Of a DNA stretch of 64,000 nt, positions 48,342 to 57,075 are shown piece after piece; the stretch's first letter is position 1; each line of letters starts with the position of its first letter. The notes below the pieces were generated by a model. That model was not told the DNA's origin, did not search any database, and saw only the letters and a program-made list of their open reading frames with translations. The position numbers were made by a program, and so were the translations under genes. Source of the stretch: Planctomycetota bacterium (GTDB taxonomy: Bacteria; Planctomycetota; Planctomycetia; Gemmatales; Gemmataceae); assembly GCA_016195405.1 (NCBI GenBank), contig JACPZP010000045.1, positions 1-64,000 on the forward strand. The letters run 5' to 3'.

Positions 48342-48824
48342 CTACAGCTTCTCGTTGGCCTTGATATCCCAGCCCATTTCACCCCCCGGTTTGCCGGCGC
48401 CCTTCTCATCCTGTTCTTGGTACTCGACCCAGAATTTGGCGAAATTCATACCGACGTTCTCGGTCATCAAATCGCCGCCGCGGTGGCCGCCGGTTTCCTG
48501 GACGCCGGTAATCAGGATGTCGGCCAGCTTGATCTTCAGGTATTCCAGCGGCTTGTCGCCGGCCTTACGGAAGGTGAGCAGACCGTTGGCGATGTGCTTG
48601 CCGGCCGCACAATGGATCAACAGGGACGGGGTCGACTTGTCCACGTACTTGGTAACGGACATGTCAAACACGTGCACTTTGCCTGCGCCGCCGCCGCCCG
48701 TGCCGTGGACCCCGGCTTGGTTCATGCCCCAGCTGAAAGATTCGATGTGAATCTCTGCGCCGTGCTTGTGATCCTTGGATTCGCCTTTGATGCCTTCAAG
48801 CTTCAGAAACATGTCAACAGCCAT
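48342..48824 (-). CDS. hcp: Hcp-family (type VI secretion tube-like) protein
   Basis: 160 aa: MAVDMFLKLEGIKGESKDHK, HGAEIHIESFSWGMNQ, then the Hcp strands KVHVFDMSVTKYVDKSTPSL and the EYLKIKLADILITGVQ segment. Length and motif order are normal for Hcp/Hcp1 proteins, which form the inner tube of T6SS or are effectors. No other tssA-M gene is in the window. ATG 48824 is chosen over 48872. Copy B of the 31-bp motif lies 63 bp upstream. Confidence 0.88.
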   Translation of the reverse strand: MAVDMFLKLEGIKGESKDHKHGAEIHIESFSWGMNQAGVHGTGGGGAGKVHVFDMSVTKYVDKSTPSLLIHCAAGKHIANGLLTFRKAGDKPLEYLKIKLADILITGVQETGGHRGGDLMTENVGMNFAKFWVEYQEQDEKGAGKPGGEMGWDIKANEKL

Positions 48825-48886
48825 GGTACATCTCCTTCGGCAAATGACGCGATGCCCAGGGAGGAGTCTCACCCGTCCCCTGCTCT

Positions 48887-48917
48887 CAGTGCGAAAAACG
48901 CGGGGAAATTCCCCGGC
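48887..48917 (-). promoter_or_regulatory. ECF-type promoter motif, copy B (hcp)
   Basis: Same 31-bp layout as copies A, C and D, with 11-base identity at the CAGTGCGAAAA end and at the AATTCCCCGGC end. It lies 63 bp upstream of the Hcp-like gene. Confidence 0.65.
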
Positions 48918-49005
48918 GGATTTGCAGGGTTTTCCGAAAACTGACTTTGCAAATGAGATGCGTAAGCGCGATATGCGGACGCTTTCGCAGGTGGTCCGCT
49001 GCCGG

Positions 49006-49953
49006 TCAAGCCTTGCCCCTGAGGATATCCAGAAGGTGCGCCCGGACCGCGTGATGCAGGTTGTCGTGAAAATACTCGGAGAGCTTGTCGCCGCTCCGGC
49101 GAAACTCCAGCCGGCGAATCAAGTCCTGGATGTCGGAGGCGCGGGAGCGGGCACGAATTCCTCGGAAGATCTCCTCCATCTTCTGGATCTGTCCCACCCA
49201 TGATCCCGGAAGAATTAGGTTGTAGCGCGGCTGGAGAATTGGCAGCACATAGGAGTCCGGCCACCGAAGCGGGCCCTCATCCCCCCAAGGGACAAAATCG
49301 TGGCGCCCCCCAGGCACCGGCGTGATTACCATGCCGTACTTCCTCACGGGGTCGTACTTCGTCCAGTCTTCATCCCAAATTTCCGTGACGATGAACCGGA
49401 AGCGCGGGTCGGACTCCAGCTTACCATTGATGTACCAATGCTCGACGATCTCCGCCTGCTGCTCGACGTTGAAGTCGCCCCACTTCCCATCGGGCAGCGT
49501 GTCCAGGGCGTAGGAGTAGGCATCATCCCCTTTGATCATTTGGTGCCACGCGGACTTGAAGACAAACGACCATGCCCACCCCGAGTGCTCGCCCTGCCAG
49601 ACGTGTGTCAGCTCGTGAATGAGCACTGCCTTGTCATTTTTGCTCGCGGCCATTCCGGCGAAGCCATCGCCTACGTTCAATAAAAATTTCGCGGGGGGTT
49701 TGGAGCCAAAAAGTCTCTTGAGGTTATCGACCACACCCCCTACTGGGCCCAAAGCGTAGCGCACGGCCACGTCCTTCCAGTAATCCAAATCATCCCAGTT
49801 GGGACCAGGGGCCGGGACGGTGAAGGGGCGGTCATAGCCCCCGAGCCCATTCGTCACTAAGACGTTTTCGTAGCGAATCGTGTCCTTGAACGCCTCCTTC
49901 GCGATGTCCCTCTCCGCGCCGCTGAGGTGCCGAAATGCCGTAGGCGCTCTCAT
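49006..49953 (-). CDS. HELTH-motif metalloprotein, putative secreted effector
   Basis: 315 aa. The zinc-peptidase motif HELTHVWQ lies in KAVLIHELTHVWQGEHSGWA near residue 120, and a downstream QQAEIVEHW gives a possible third ligand. No signal peptide is visible. HELTHVWQ also occurs in the DUF4157-type N-terminal domain of effectors loaded by contractile injection systems. It lies next to an Hcp-like gene and shares its upstream 31-bp motif (copy C, 70 bp from ATG 49953). Peptidase activity is predicted; the effector role is inferred. Confidence 0.65.
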   Translation of the reverse strand: MRAPTAFRHLSGAERDIAKEAFKDTIRYENVLVTNGLGGYDRPFTVPAPGPNWDDLDYWKDVAVRYALGPVGGVVDNLKRLFGSKPPAKFLLNVGDGFAGMAASKNDKAVLIHELTHVWQGEHSGWAWSFVFKSAWHQMIKGDDAYSYALDTLPDGKWGDFNVEQQAEIVEHWYINGKLESDPRFRFIVTEIWDEDWTKYDPVRKYGMVITPVPGGRHDFVPWGDEGPLRWPDSYVLPILQPRYNLILPGSWVGQIQKMEEIFRGIRARSRASDIQDLIRRLEFRRSGDKLSEYFHDNLHHAVRAHLLDILRGKA

Positions 49954-50022
49954 TGCGAATCCTCCGATGCTGTCGTGCCGCTTTGGCGTGAGGTTATGGG
50001 CGTCCTGACCGTTGCCTTCTTT

Positions 50023-50053
50023 CAGTGCGAAAAGCGCGGGCAAATTCCCCGGC
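50023..50053 (-). promoter_or_regulatory. ECF-type promoter motif, copy C (HELTH protein)
   Basis: 31 bp with CAGTGCGAAAA and AATTCCCCGGC ends, identical to copy B in both blocks. It is 70 bp upstream of ATG 49953. Confidence 0.65.
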
Positions 50054-50137
50054 AAATCCTGAAATTACTCGGAAGATTTGAACGATGGCGGTTTAGCGAG
50101 GAGGCGTGACTCGATTGATCGGGAAGGGCAAAGATCG

Positions 50138-53100
50138 CTAGTTGCCCTTTTTCGGCTCGTTCTTCAACCTGGCTTTCTCTGTTTCCAACTTCGCTCGCCA
50201 TTCGGCACCTTTGTCGGCATCGCCCAAGGCATCGTACAATTCCACCAGCCGCTCCAAGGCTTCGATTAAGCGGATTCTCGCAATGGTAGGGATCTTGGCT
50301 TCGCGCTTCTTCATCCCTTCGTAGCCTGCCAACAGAAGCGGTTCGGCTTCGGCGTACTTTTTCTGGCCCAGAAGCGCGCCGCCGAGCGCGGACTTCGAGT
50401 TGAACGTGGTCCAGGCGTCGGGTTCTTTCCTTTCACGGATTGCGAGGCAATCGCTCAAGTGTTTTTCCGCGTCGGCGTACTTCTTCTGGCGAAGCAGGTT
50501 GGTGCCAAGTTGAGCCAACACTTTCACGGTGCGTGAGTCGCCGGCGGGGTACTGCTTTTGGGCGTTCGTGAGCGACTCAAGAAAAAGCGCTTCGGCTTTA
50601 TCGAGTTTGTCGGCGCGCTCGTAAGCTTCGGCAACTTCGGCGGGAAGCAGGGCCCAATATTCCCGCTGCGGGCCAGTGAGCTTTCGCACCGCGGCCAGAG
50701 CTTCTTCGAGGCAGCGGATCCCGTCATCCAATCGGCCGGCATCGCGGTAATTGATACCCAAGCTCCCGAGTGTGTTCAACGTTTCCGGATCGTCCGCGCC
50801 CAATATTCTCTTCCGCCAGGCCAGCGTTTCCTCGAATAACGGAATAGAGCGATCCAGCTTTTTTATCCTCCAATACAGCACCGCCAGGTTGTTCATAGCG
50901 AGAAGCGTATCGGGATGATCGACGCCGGGCTTGCGACGAATGGCCTCAACCACGTCTTCTAGGATCCTCGCGGAATCGCCTAGCCGGTTGCAAGATTCAT
51001 AGAGAAACGCCAAGTTGCGCATGATCGTTAGAGTTTGGGGATGGTCCGGTGGGAGCTTGGCGCGGCACGTGTCCAGCGCTTCCTTGTAGAGCGCCTCAGC
51101 CTCGTCGTAGCGCTTGCGGTCCGTGTAAAGCGCCGCCAAGTTGTTCATGGTGTGAAGCGTAAAGGGATGGTCGGGGCCTCGCTTGCGCTGGCTCGCCTCG
51201 CGCGCTTGAAGAAAAAGGGGTTCGGCCTCATCGAATCGCCTGCTGTTCCAGTAGAGCACTCCAAGATTGTTCATGGTTTCCAGCGTGTAGTGATGTTCGG
51301 CGCCCAGAGAGCGCCGGAAGCCTTCCAGCGCCTGCTTGTACAGCGACTCAGACTTCTCGTACTTGGAGCGAACCCGATACAGACGAGCGAGGTTGTTCAT
51401 GGTCGTGAGCGCGACTAGGTGATCCGGTCCCAGATGTTCGCCGCTAATCTCCAGCACTTGCAAGTAGAGGCGCTCGGCCTTGTCGAATTGGGACCGTTCT
51501 TGATAGATCAGCGCGAGGTTTCTCATGCCGTCGAGAGTGTCCGGGTGCTTGGGCCCGAGTTTCTGTTCGCGCAGCGTCCGTGAGCGTTCCAAGTGCTTCT
51601 GCGCTTCGGCATACTCGCCCAGCACTCCATAGGCCCTTCCGAGCGTGAGTCGAATCGCGGCTTCCGTCACTTCCTGGCCCTTGAATTTCGAATCAATCGC
51701 TAAAGCGGCCCGATCAAAAAGCTCGCGCACCGAAAGGTCTCGTTTTCGGCCGCCGCGCGGCTGATTGCTAATGTCCGCTTGCTCCAGCACATCCTTCTGC
51801 AAAAACTCATTGACGGCCTTGGCGATGGCCGCCTCTTCATCGGCACGAACTTTTTCCGCGACCGCCTGCCGGCGCTGTTCGGCTTCCGCCTGCCGGGCCG
51901 ATTCTTTCTCGTCGCGTTCTTCCACCGCCTTCCGCTCAGCCTCGATCGCTCGGACGGCCAGTCCAGCGCTGACCGCGGCGCCCACGATCAAAAGAACGAT
52001 AAAGGCGGCCATGGTCGTCAGCAGCCGCTTGTTCTTCCGCACGAATTTCCGCAACCGGTAAAGGGCGCTAGGCGGACATGCTTCCACCGGCTCGTCGTTC
52101 AAATAACGTTCGATGTCCCGCACCACGCCGTTAGCCGTCTCGTAGCGCCGGTTGCGATCCTTTTCCAAGCACTTCATCACGATCCAGTCCAGCTCGCCGC
52201 GCACCTCCTTGGCAAGTCGTGCCGGCTCCAACTGCCGCTGCGCCGAGACCGACGCCAGCGTGTCCTTCGAATCGCTCAGCCGCGTGCTCGGCCTGGGCGG
52301 ATCTTCCTCGCGGATTAGCCGCAACACTTCCGTCATGGCCGCTTGCTTGAGCCGCTCTTTGGTCAGCGGCGTCGTGCCGGTGAGAAGCTCGTAGAGAAGC
52401 ACGCCCAGACTGTAGATGTCGGCACGCGTGTCGATGTCCAGGGCGTTGAACTCGGCTTGTTCGGGGCTCATGTACTCCAGCGTGCCGACAATCCCGCCGA
52501 AGCTGGTGATCAGCGTCCGTTCCGTCAACTGCTGGCCGAGCGCCTTGGCGACGCCGAAGTCGATCACCTTGGGCACCGGCTTGCCGTCGTAGGCGGCAAC
52601 CAAAACATTGGTCGGCTTCAGATCGCGGTGAATGATTCCCTTTTGATGGGCATGCTGAATTGCCTGGCAGACGGGGACAAAGAGCGTCAGGCGTTCTCTC
52701 GGCGTGAGCTTGTGCTCGTCGCAGTAGCGCGTGATTGGGATGCCTTTCACCAACTCCATGACGAAATAGGGTCGCCCCGACGCCGTCTCGCCGCCGTCCA
52801 AGACGCGGGCGATGTTCTCATGTTCCATGAGGGCCAGGGCTTGCCGTTCAGCTTCGAAGCGGGCCACCACCTGTCGGGTGTCCATTCCCGGTTTCAGGAC
52901 CTTCAGCGCGACTTTGCGGCGAATGGGCTGCTGCTGCTCGGCCATATAGACCACGCCGAAGCCGCCTTCGCCGATAAGTTCGATGAGCTTATAGGGACCG
53001 ATGTGCGTGCCGACGCCCTCGCTGGCCGGGGCCACGGCCGCGCCTGGAAGTCCTTGGGCCGGAGACTCAAGAAAGCTGCGCTCCGAATCGTGCACTTTCA

Positions 53101-53236
53101 GCATGGCTTCAATGTGAGCCAGAAGTTCCTGATCGTCGCCGCACGCCTGCCGAAGGTATGAAAGGCGGGCTTCCGGCGATTCCATCTGGCGTGCGATGTC
53201 GAAGATTGCGGCTTCATCCGGCTTTGGCGTGGCCAT
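50138..53236 (-). CDS. Membrane Ser/Thr protein kinase with TPR sensor region
   Basis: 1032 aa. The kinase domain (about 81-345) has an intact G-loop IGEGGFGVVYMAE (88-100), Lys112 in KVALKVLK, HRDLKPTNVLV, DFGVAKALG and GTLEYMSPEQ. One membrane helix (FIVLLIVGAAVSAGLAV) lies near 405-425. The rest is a series of kinesin-light-chain-like TPR units (TLxTMNNLAxLY repeats) to ~990. Planctomycetes often encode such kinases beside an ECF sigma factor; the sigma gene is immediately upstream on the same strand. Copy D of the 31-bp motif lies 255 bp ahead of the start. Confidence 0.93.
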   Translation of the reverse strand: MATPKPDEAAIFDIARQMESPEARLSYLRQACGDDQELLAHIEAMLKVHDSERSFLESPAQGLPGAAVAPASEGVGTHIGPYKLIELIGEGGFGVVYMAEQQQPIRRKVALKVLKPGMDTRQVVARFEAERQALALMEHENIARVLDGGETASGRPYFVMELVKGIPITRYCDEHKLTPRERLTLFVPVCQAIQHAHQKGIIHRDLKPTNVLVAAYDGKPVPKVIDFGVAKALGQQLTERTLITSFGGIVGTLEYMSPEQAEFNALDIDTRADIYSLGVLLYELLTGTTPLTKERLKQAAMTEVLRLIREEDPPRPSTRLSDSKDTLASVSAQRQLEPARLAKEVRGELDWIVMKCLEKDRNRRYETANGVVRDIERYLNDEPVEACPPSALYRLRKFVRKNKRLLTTMAAFIVLLIVGAAVSAGLAVRAIEAERKAVEERDEKESARQAEAEQRRQAVAEKVRADEEAAIAKAVNEFLQKDVLEQADISNQPRGGRKRDLSVRELFDRAALAIDSKFKGQEVTEAAIRLTLGRAYGVLGEYAEAQKHLERSRTLREQKLGPKHPDTLDGMRNLALIYQERSQFDKAERLYLQVLEISGEHLGPDHLVALTTMNNLARLYRVRSKYEKSESLYKQALEGFRRSLGAEHHYTLETMNNLGVLYWNSRRFDEAEPLFLQAREASQRKRGPDHPFTLHTMNNLAALYTDRKRYDEAEALYKEALDTCRAKLPPDHPQTLTIMRNLAFLYESCNRLGDSARILEDVVEAIRRKPGVDHPDTLLAMNNLAVLYWRIKKLDRSIPLFEETLAWRKRILGADDPETLNTLGSLGINYRDAGRLDDGIRCLEEALAAVRKLTGPQREYWALLPAEVAEAYERADKLDKAEALFLESLTNAQKQYPAGDSRTVKVLAQLGTNLLRQKKYADAEKHLSDCLAIRERKEPDAWTTFNSKSALGGALLGQKKYAEAEPLLLAGYEGMKKREAKIPTIARIRLIEALERLVELYDALGDADKGAEWRAKLETEKARLKNEPKKGN

Positions 53237-53282
53237 GACGTTCCTACCCCCTTACTCCCCGCGTTCCTCACCACAACGATGT

Positions 53283-53422
53283 GTGCCACTCCCACGCCGT
53301 ACCGTGCAGAAACTGGAAGCAGCGCGAGACAGGCGTGGGCGTGCGGCGGTTGCAGGTTCCGCACGCCCACGCCTCGCTCACCATGGCACGATGTCGGCGC
53401 CAGGGTCAGGCGTGGGCGTGGC
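53283..53422. repeat. Nested palindromic element (MITE-like)
   Basis: Inner arms GGCGTGGGCGTGCGG (53331-53345) and CCGCACGCCCACGCC (53358-53372) are perfect. Outer arms GTGCCACTCCCACGCC (53283 on) and GGCGTGGGCGTGGCAC (53407-53422) differ at one base. It sits between the kinase start and copy D of the 31-bp motif, in a 304-bp stretch (53237-53540) that has no gene. Confidence 0.7.
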
Positions 53423-53490
53423 ACCGTGCATTCGCCTGCTTCGCGAACCGGGGCTAATCGCTAGTTCGCGCGCACATTCCCCCCCATATC

Positions 53491-53521
53491 CAGTGCGAAA
53501 AATGATTATGAAATCCCCGAC
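53491..53521 (-). promoter_or_regulatory. ECF-type promoter motif, copy D (kinase)
   Basis: 31 bp with the CAGTGCGAAAA block exact and the second block AAATCCCCGAC matching at 9 of 11 positions. It lies directly after the sigma gene and 255 bp before the kinase start; the palindromic element between may have been inserted later. Confidence 0.6.
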
Positions 53522-53540
53522 CGCCTGCACTATTTCCCAA

Positions 53541-54104
53541 TTATTCGCTGCCACGCTTCATCTCGACGCGGAGCCAGCAGCGCGCATAAGCCCAATCGCT
53601 ATCTGCAGTCGAAGTGGCGATGCCAAGCGCCTGAGCGGCCTGTTCGATGGTTAGCCCGGCAAAGAAGCGCAGCTTGACCAAGTCCGCCCGGCGCTTGTCT
53701 TGGCTTTCGAGTTTCGCCAGCGCTTCGTTCAGGGCCAATAGATCGATGTCCGGCTCGTCGACGGCAGGCTCGATGTCGGGCATCTCCTGGCGGAGCCGGC
53801 CTCCCCCGGCCTTCAAACTACGCTTATGGCGCGCTTGCTCCACGAGAATTCGCCGCATCGCTTCGGCCGCCGCGGCAAAGAAATGTCCGCGGCTGTTCCA
53901 TTCCTGAGAGTGTGGGCCGTCGACCAGCCGCAGATACGCCTCGTGCACCAAAGCCGTGGCTTCAAGGGTCTGCCCCGGATTCTCCTGGCTCAGCTTCTGG
54001 GCCGCCAGCTTGCGCAGCTCGTCGTAGACCACAGGCAAAAGTTTCGCGGCGGCGCGAGGGTCGCCCTGGTCGATGGCGGTCAATATCCGCGTGACGTCGG
54101 TCAT
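53541..54104 (-). CDS. ECF sigma factor (Sig70_X6-like, kinase-linked)
   Basis: 187 aa. MTDVTRILTAIDQGDPRAAA then KLLPVVYDELRKLAAQKLSQ is the region 2 opening typical of the planctomycete/acidobacterial ECF group near kinases. QTLEATALVHEAYLRLVDG follows. Region 4 reads DLVKLRFFAGLTIEQAAQAL and ends with SDWAYARCWLR. It is the likely user of the 31-bp motif found before the kinase, HELTH, hcp and giant genes. The kinase probably controls it or an associated factor; no anti-sigma gene is visible. Confidence 0.92.
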   Translation of the reverse strand: MTDVTRILTAIDQGDPRAAAKLLPVVYDELRKLAAQKLSQENPGQTLEATALVHEAYLRLVDGPHSQEWNSRGHFFAAAAEAMRRILVEQARHKRSLKAGGGRLRQEMPDIEPAVDEPDIDLLALNEALAKLESQDKRRADLVKLRFFAGLTIEQAAQALGIATSTADSDWAYARCWLRVEMKRGSE

Positions 54105-54280
54105 CGGCTCTGTCTCGAACTCAAGTTAAGTATAATCGTCAGGCCGAGCAGTGGCGAGCAGCCGCAGGCGTTCCGCATTCCAGGCTGAAAGGAGCACAGA
54201 ATTCTCTGGATCCGAGTAGCGGCCTAACTTTTAACTCGTCATACTGTGAGATCATGTGTTCGTCGGCCGCGGTCCAGGGA

Positions 54281-55558
54281 ATGGGTATGCGCTGGTTGTT
54301 GCTCTTGATCCTTTTGATCCCCGTTTCAAGCGCGGTCGCGCAGGGCAGCAAGGTAGCCTTCCGCGACGACCAAACCGTCATGGTGGACGGCAAACCCTTC
54401 TTCCCCATCGGTCTGTACTACACGTCCGAGGAATTCGAAGACACGAGCGGCAAGCTGCTTCGCGATCTCCGGGCTTACGGCTTCAACACTCTGGGCTTTT
54501 ACCGCTGGGGGCAGCCGAATTGGCGACAGGAGCTGGATCGCGCCAACCAGGCCGGCTTAAAGGTCTGGATTCGCGGCGAGAACGGCTTTGCCCTCGACAC
54601 CCCGCAGGCCGAAAAGGCTGCCCTCGATCAAGTCCGGCAAGCACGCGATCATCCGGCGCTGTTGTTCTGGGAGTTTCAGGACGAGCCCATCCTCAATAAA
54701 GTCTCGATCGAAGGGGCCCGCAAAGGCTATAAGTTGGTCAAGCGCGAGGATCCACACCACCCGCTGCTGGTCGTGGAATGGCCCGGCGCCACAGACCGAT
54801 TTGAGCTCTGGAAAGGCATCGGCGACATCTTCGCCACCGACCTGTATCCGATTCCGCGCGAGCGCCAATATGGCCGGCTCCCCAATCACGACATCACCCA
54901 AATGCGCGACTACCTGGAAGCCCTCAGCAAGGCGCACAAGGATCGCCCGCGCCTTCTCGTGCTCCAAGCCTGGGCGTGGGAGCCGCTTAAGGATGGCGAG
55001 CGCGGCTATCCGACGCCCGTGGAGAGCCGGTTCATGGCGTATCAAGCGGTCATCCACGGCGCCAAAGGCTTGCACTATTATGGTCAGGTCCACTGTAGCC
55101 GGCCCAATTCCGCGGCCGGCCTCTCTTCGGAAGCCAAGGATGCGAAGGTCCGCCAGATGGAGTTCGAGAAATGCCAACAACTGAACCGCCGCTTCTGGGA
55201 GCAGCACAAGCCGGTCTTCAAGGAGTTAGCGCAGGCCGGGGCGATTTTCGCCTTACGCGACGCCAAGCCCGAAGAGAGAATGACGCTCCTGCAACAGGTT
55301 CCTGAAGGTCCGATTCGCATTGAGTGCTTGACCAAGCAGGCGGACAAGAGTTTTTACGTTCTGGCGGTGAACGCCGCCCTCAAACATCATGCCGTCAAAT
55401 TCCAACTGCCGATGTCGGCGCGAAATATCTCGGAACTCCACGTGCTCTTCGAAAACCGAAAAATTCGGGTCAAGGACGGCGTCTTTACGGATCAGTTCCG
55501 CGGATACGAACGGCACGTCTACGCAACGTCAACCACGCTGCCGCCAACGGCAGACTGA
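54281..55558 (+). CDS. Secreted glycoside-hydrolase-like (TIM-barrel) protein
   Basis: 425 aa with a signal peptide (MRWLLLLILLIPVSSAVAQG). MVDGKPFFPIGLYY, TLGFYRWGQPN, KVWIRGENGF and ALLFWEFQDEPI then follow like the strands of GH-A clan barrels; the Glu residues in FWEFQDEP may be catalytic. YYGQVHCSRP and the beta-rich C-terminus suggest a carbohydrate-active domain. It is divergent from the ECF sigma gene. Methyltransferase gene follows 11 bp downstream, so they may form an operon. The exact GH family is not identified. Confidence 0.65.
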   Translation: MGMRWLLLLILLIPVSSAVAQGSKVAFRDDQTVMVDGKPFFPIGLYYTSEEFEDTSGKLLRDLRAYGFNTLGFYRWGQPNWRQELDRANQAGLKVWIRGENGFALDTPQAEKAALDQVRQARDHPALLFWEFQDEPILNKVSIEGARKGYKLVKREDPHHPLLVVEWPGATDRFELWKGIGDIFATDLYPIPRERQYGRLPNHDITQMRDYLEALSKAHKDRPRLLVLQAWAWEPLKDGERGYPTPVESRFMAYQAVIHGAKGLHYYGQVHCSRPNSAAGLSSEAKDAKVRQMEFEKCQQLNRRFWEQHKPVFKELAQAGAIFALRDAKPEERMTLLQQVPEGPIRIECLTKQADKSFYVLAVNAALKHHAVKFQLPMSARNISELHVLFENRKIRVKDGVFTDQFRGYERHVYATSTTLPPTAD

Positions 55559-55569
55559 GAAAGCCAATT

Positions 55570-56595
55570 GTGACTACCGATCCCGCAAATCCTAGTCCCG
55601 ACATCGTCGTCGACCTCATGGAAGCGTTCCGGCGTTCGAAGGCCATGTTCGCCGCCGTGTCGCTCGGAGTGTTCGACGCGTTGGCATCCGGCCCGCAGAC
55701 GCTCACGAATCTGGCCGCGACATTGAAAGCCAATCCGGACGCTCTGGAGCGCCTCCTCGATGCCTGCGTCGGCCTCGGCTTGCTCCAGCGCGCTCCGGAA
55801 GGTTACGGCAACATGTCGGTCGCCGCCACATATTTGTGCAAGAGCAGCCCGCAGCGGCTCACCGGCTACATCAATTATTCCAACGCCGCCTTATGGAAGA
55901 TGTTCGACCATCTCGAGGACGCCGTTCGCGAAGGCACGCATCGGTGGAAACAGACCTTCGGCTGGGACGGCCCCATCTTCGCGCATTTCTTCCGCACCGA
56001 AGACGCCAAGCGCGAATTTCTGATGGGCATGAACGGTTTCGGACTTCTCAGCTCGCCCAAGGTGGTGGCCGCCTTCGACTTGAGCCGCTTTCGCACTTTG
56101 GTCGATCTCGGCGGCGCGACCGGCCACCTCGCCATCGCCGCCTGCCGCCGCTATCCAGCCCTGAGAGCCACGGTCTTCGATCTCGCCGAAGTCGTGCCGC
56201 TGGCGCGCGAGATGGTGCAAGCGTCGGATGTCGCCGATCGCATCACGGTAGCGGCCGGGGACTTTTTCCACGACGCACTGCCCGAAGGTGACCTCTTCGC
56301 CGTAGGCCGCATCTTGCACGACTGGACCGAAGAGAAAATCCTGAAGCTGCTTCAGCGCATTCATGACCGCTTGCCGAAAGGCGGCGCCCTCCTGATCGCC
56401 GAGAAGCTTTTGAACGAAGCCAAGGACGGTCCCGTGACCGCTCAGATGCAATCGCTCAACATGTTGATCTGCACGGAGGGCAAGGAACGGACGCTTTCGG
56501 AGTACGCGGAGCTTGTGAACACGGTTGGATTCGCAATGGCGGAAGAGGCCAGGACGGGATCGCCGCTGGATGCGGTGCTGGCGCGGAAAACGTAA
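55570..56595 (+). CDS. SAM-dependent O-methyltransferase
   Basis: 341 aa. An N-terminal winged-helix dimerization domain (MFAAVSLGVFDALASGPQTL) precedes the Rossmann methyltransferase with motif I LVDLGGATGHLAIAACRRYP, TVFDLAEVVPLAREM, and the catalytic-base region RILHDWTEEKILKLL plus GGALLIAEKLL. This is the hydroxyindole/caffeate O-methyltransferase family. GTG 55570 is taken as start because it opens the family-like N-terminus; ATG 55618 is an alternative. Substrate is unknown. Confidence 0.85.
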   Translation: MTTDPANPSPDIVVDLMEAFRRSKAMFAAVSLGVFDALASGPQTLTNLAATLKANPDALERLLDACVGLGLLQRAPEGYGNMSVAATYLCKSSPQRLTGYINYSNAALWKMFDHLEDAVREGTHRWKQTFGWDGPIFAHFFRTEDAKREFLMGMNGFGLLSSPKVVAAFDLSRFRTLVDLGGATGHLAIAACRRYPALRATVFDLAEVVPLAREMVQASDVADRITVAAGDFFHDALPEGDLFAVGRILHDWTEEKILKLLQRIHDRLPKGGALLIAEKLLNEAKDGPVTAQMQSLNMLICTEGKERTLSEYAELVNTVGFAMAEEARTGSPLDAVLARKT

Positions 56596-56739
56596 AGGAC
56601 TTGCGGCGCGCGAGGCGAGTCTGGCACGACTCAGGATTCTCCAGTACCATAATGAGTAGCGCTACATGATGATTAGGACTTCAGAATGCACAGAGCCAGA
56701 CAGGACTCAATAAAGGATCTGAGTCGACGAGGATTTCCC

Positions 56740-57072
56740 ATGTGGAACGAGCAAAAGCGAAAGCGATTCCAACAACTTCGCGAGCGCGAGAGCGAGCTCA
56801 CCGATGTCGAGCGGGCTGAACTAGCTATTTTGGTGCATGAACTGGATACTGCCGAATTGACCTACCTGAGCGGAGCTACGGAGCGATTGCGCCACCAGCG
56901 CCTGAACACGGAAGCGCAATTGCTTTCCCTGGAAGCGCTTGCCCGCCGCAGGCAAGCCTTGGTACAGCGTTTGGATAACGTCCTATCCGAAGCACGGGCC
57001 GAACGGCACGCGATCGAGAGTGAACTGGCGTCCGTACTTGCCGACACTCGAAATTCGAATACGCAAGAGTAG
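56740..57072 (+). CDS. Coiled-coil hypothetical protein before the HNH gene
   Basis: 110 aa, all helix: MWNEQKRKRFQQLRERESEL, TDVERAELAILVHELDTAEL, then LEALARRRQALVQRLDNVLS. It stops 3 bp before the HNH start, so the two form a unit. ATG 56740 is preferred to 56686. Possibly a partner of the HNH protein; family unknown. Confidence 0.6.
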   Translation: MWNEQKRKRFQQLRERESELTDVERAELAILVHELDTAELTYLSGATERLRHQRLNTEAQLLSLEALARRRQALVQRLDNVLSEARAERHAIESELASVLADTRNSNTQE

Positions 57073-57075
57073 CCG

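Noticed and set aside
48887-48917. 31-bp motif as a terminator hairpin
   Set aside because: Copy B is palindromic (GGGGAAATTCCCC), but copies A and D are not, so the conserved feature is the sequence of the two blocks and not a stem.
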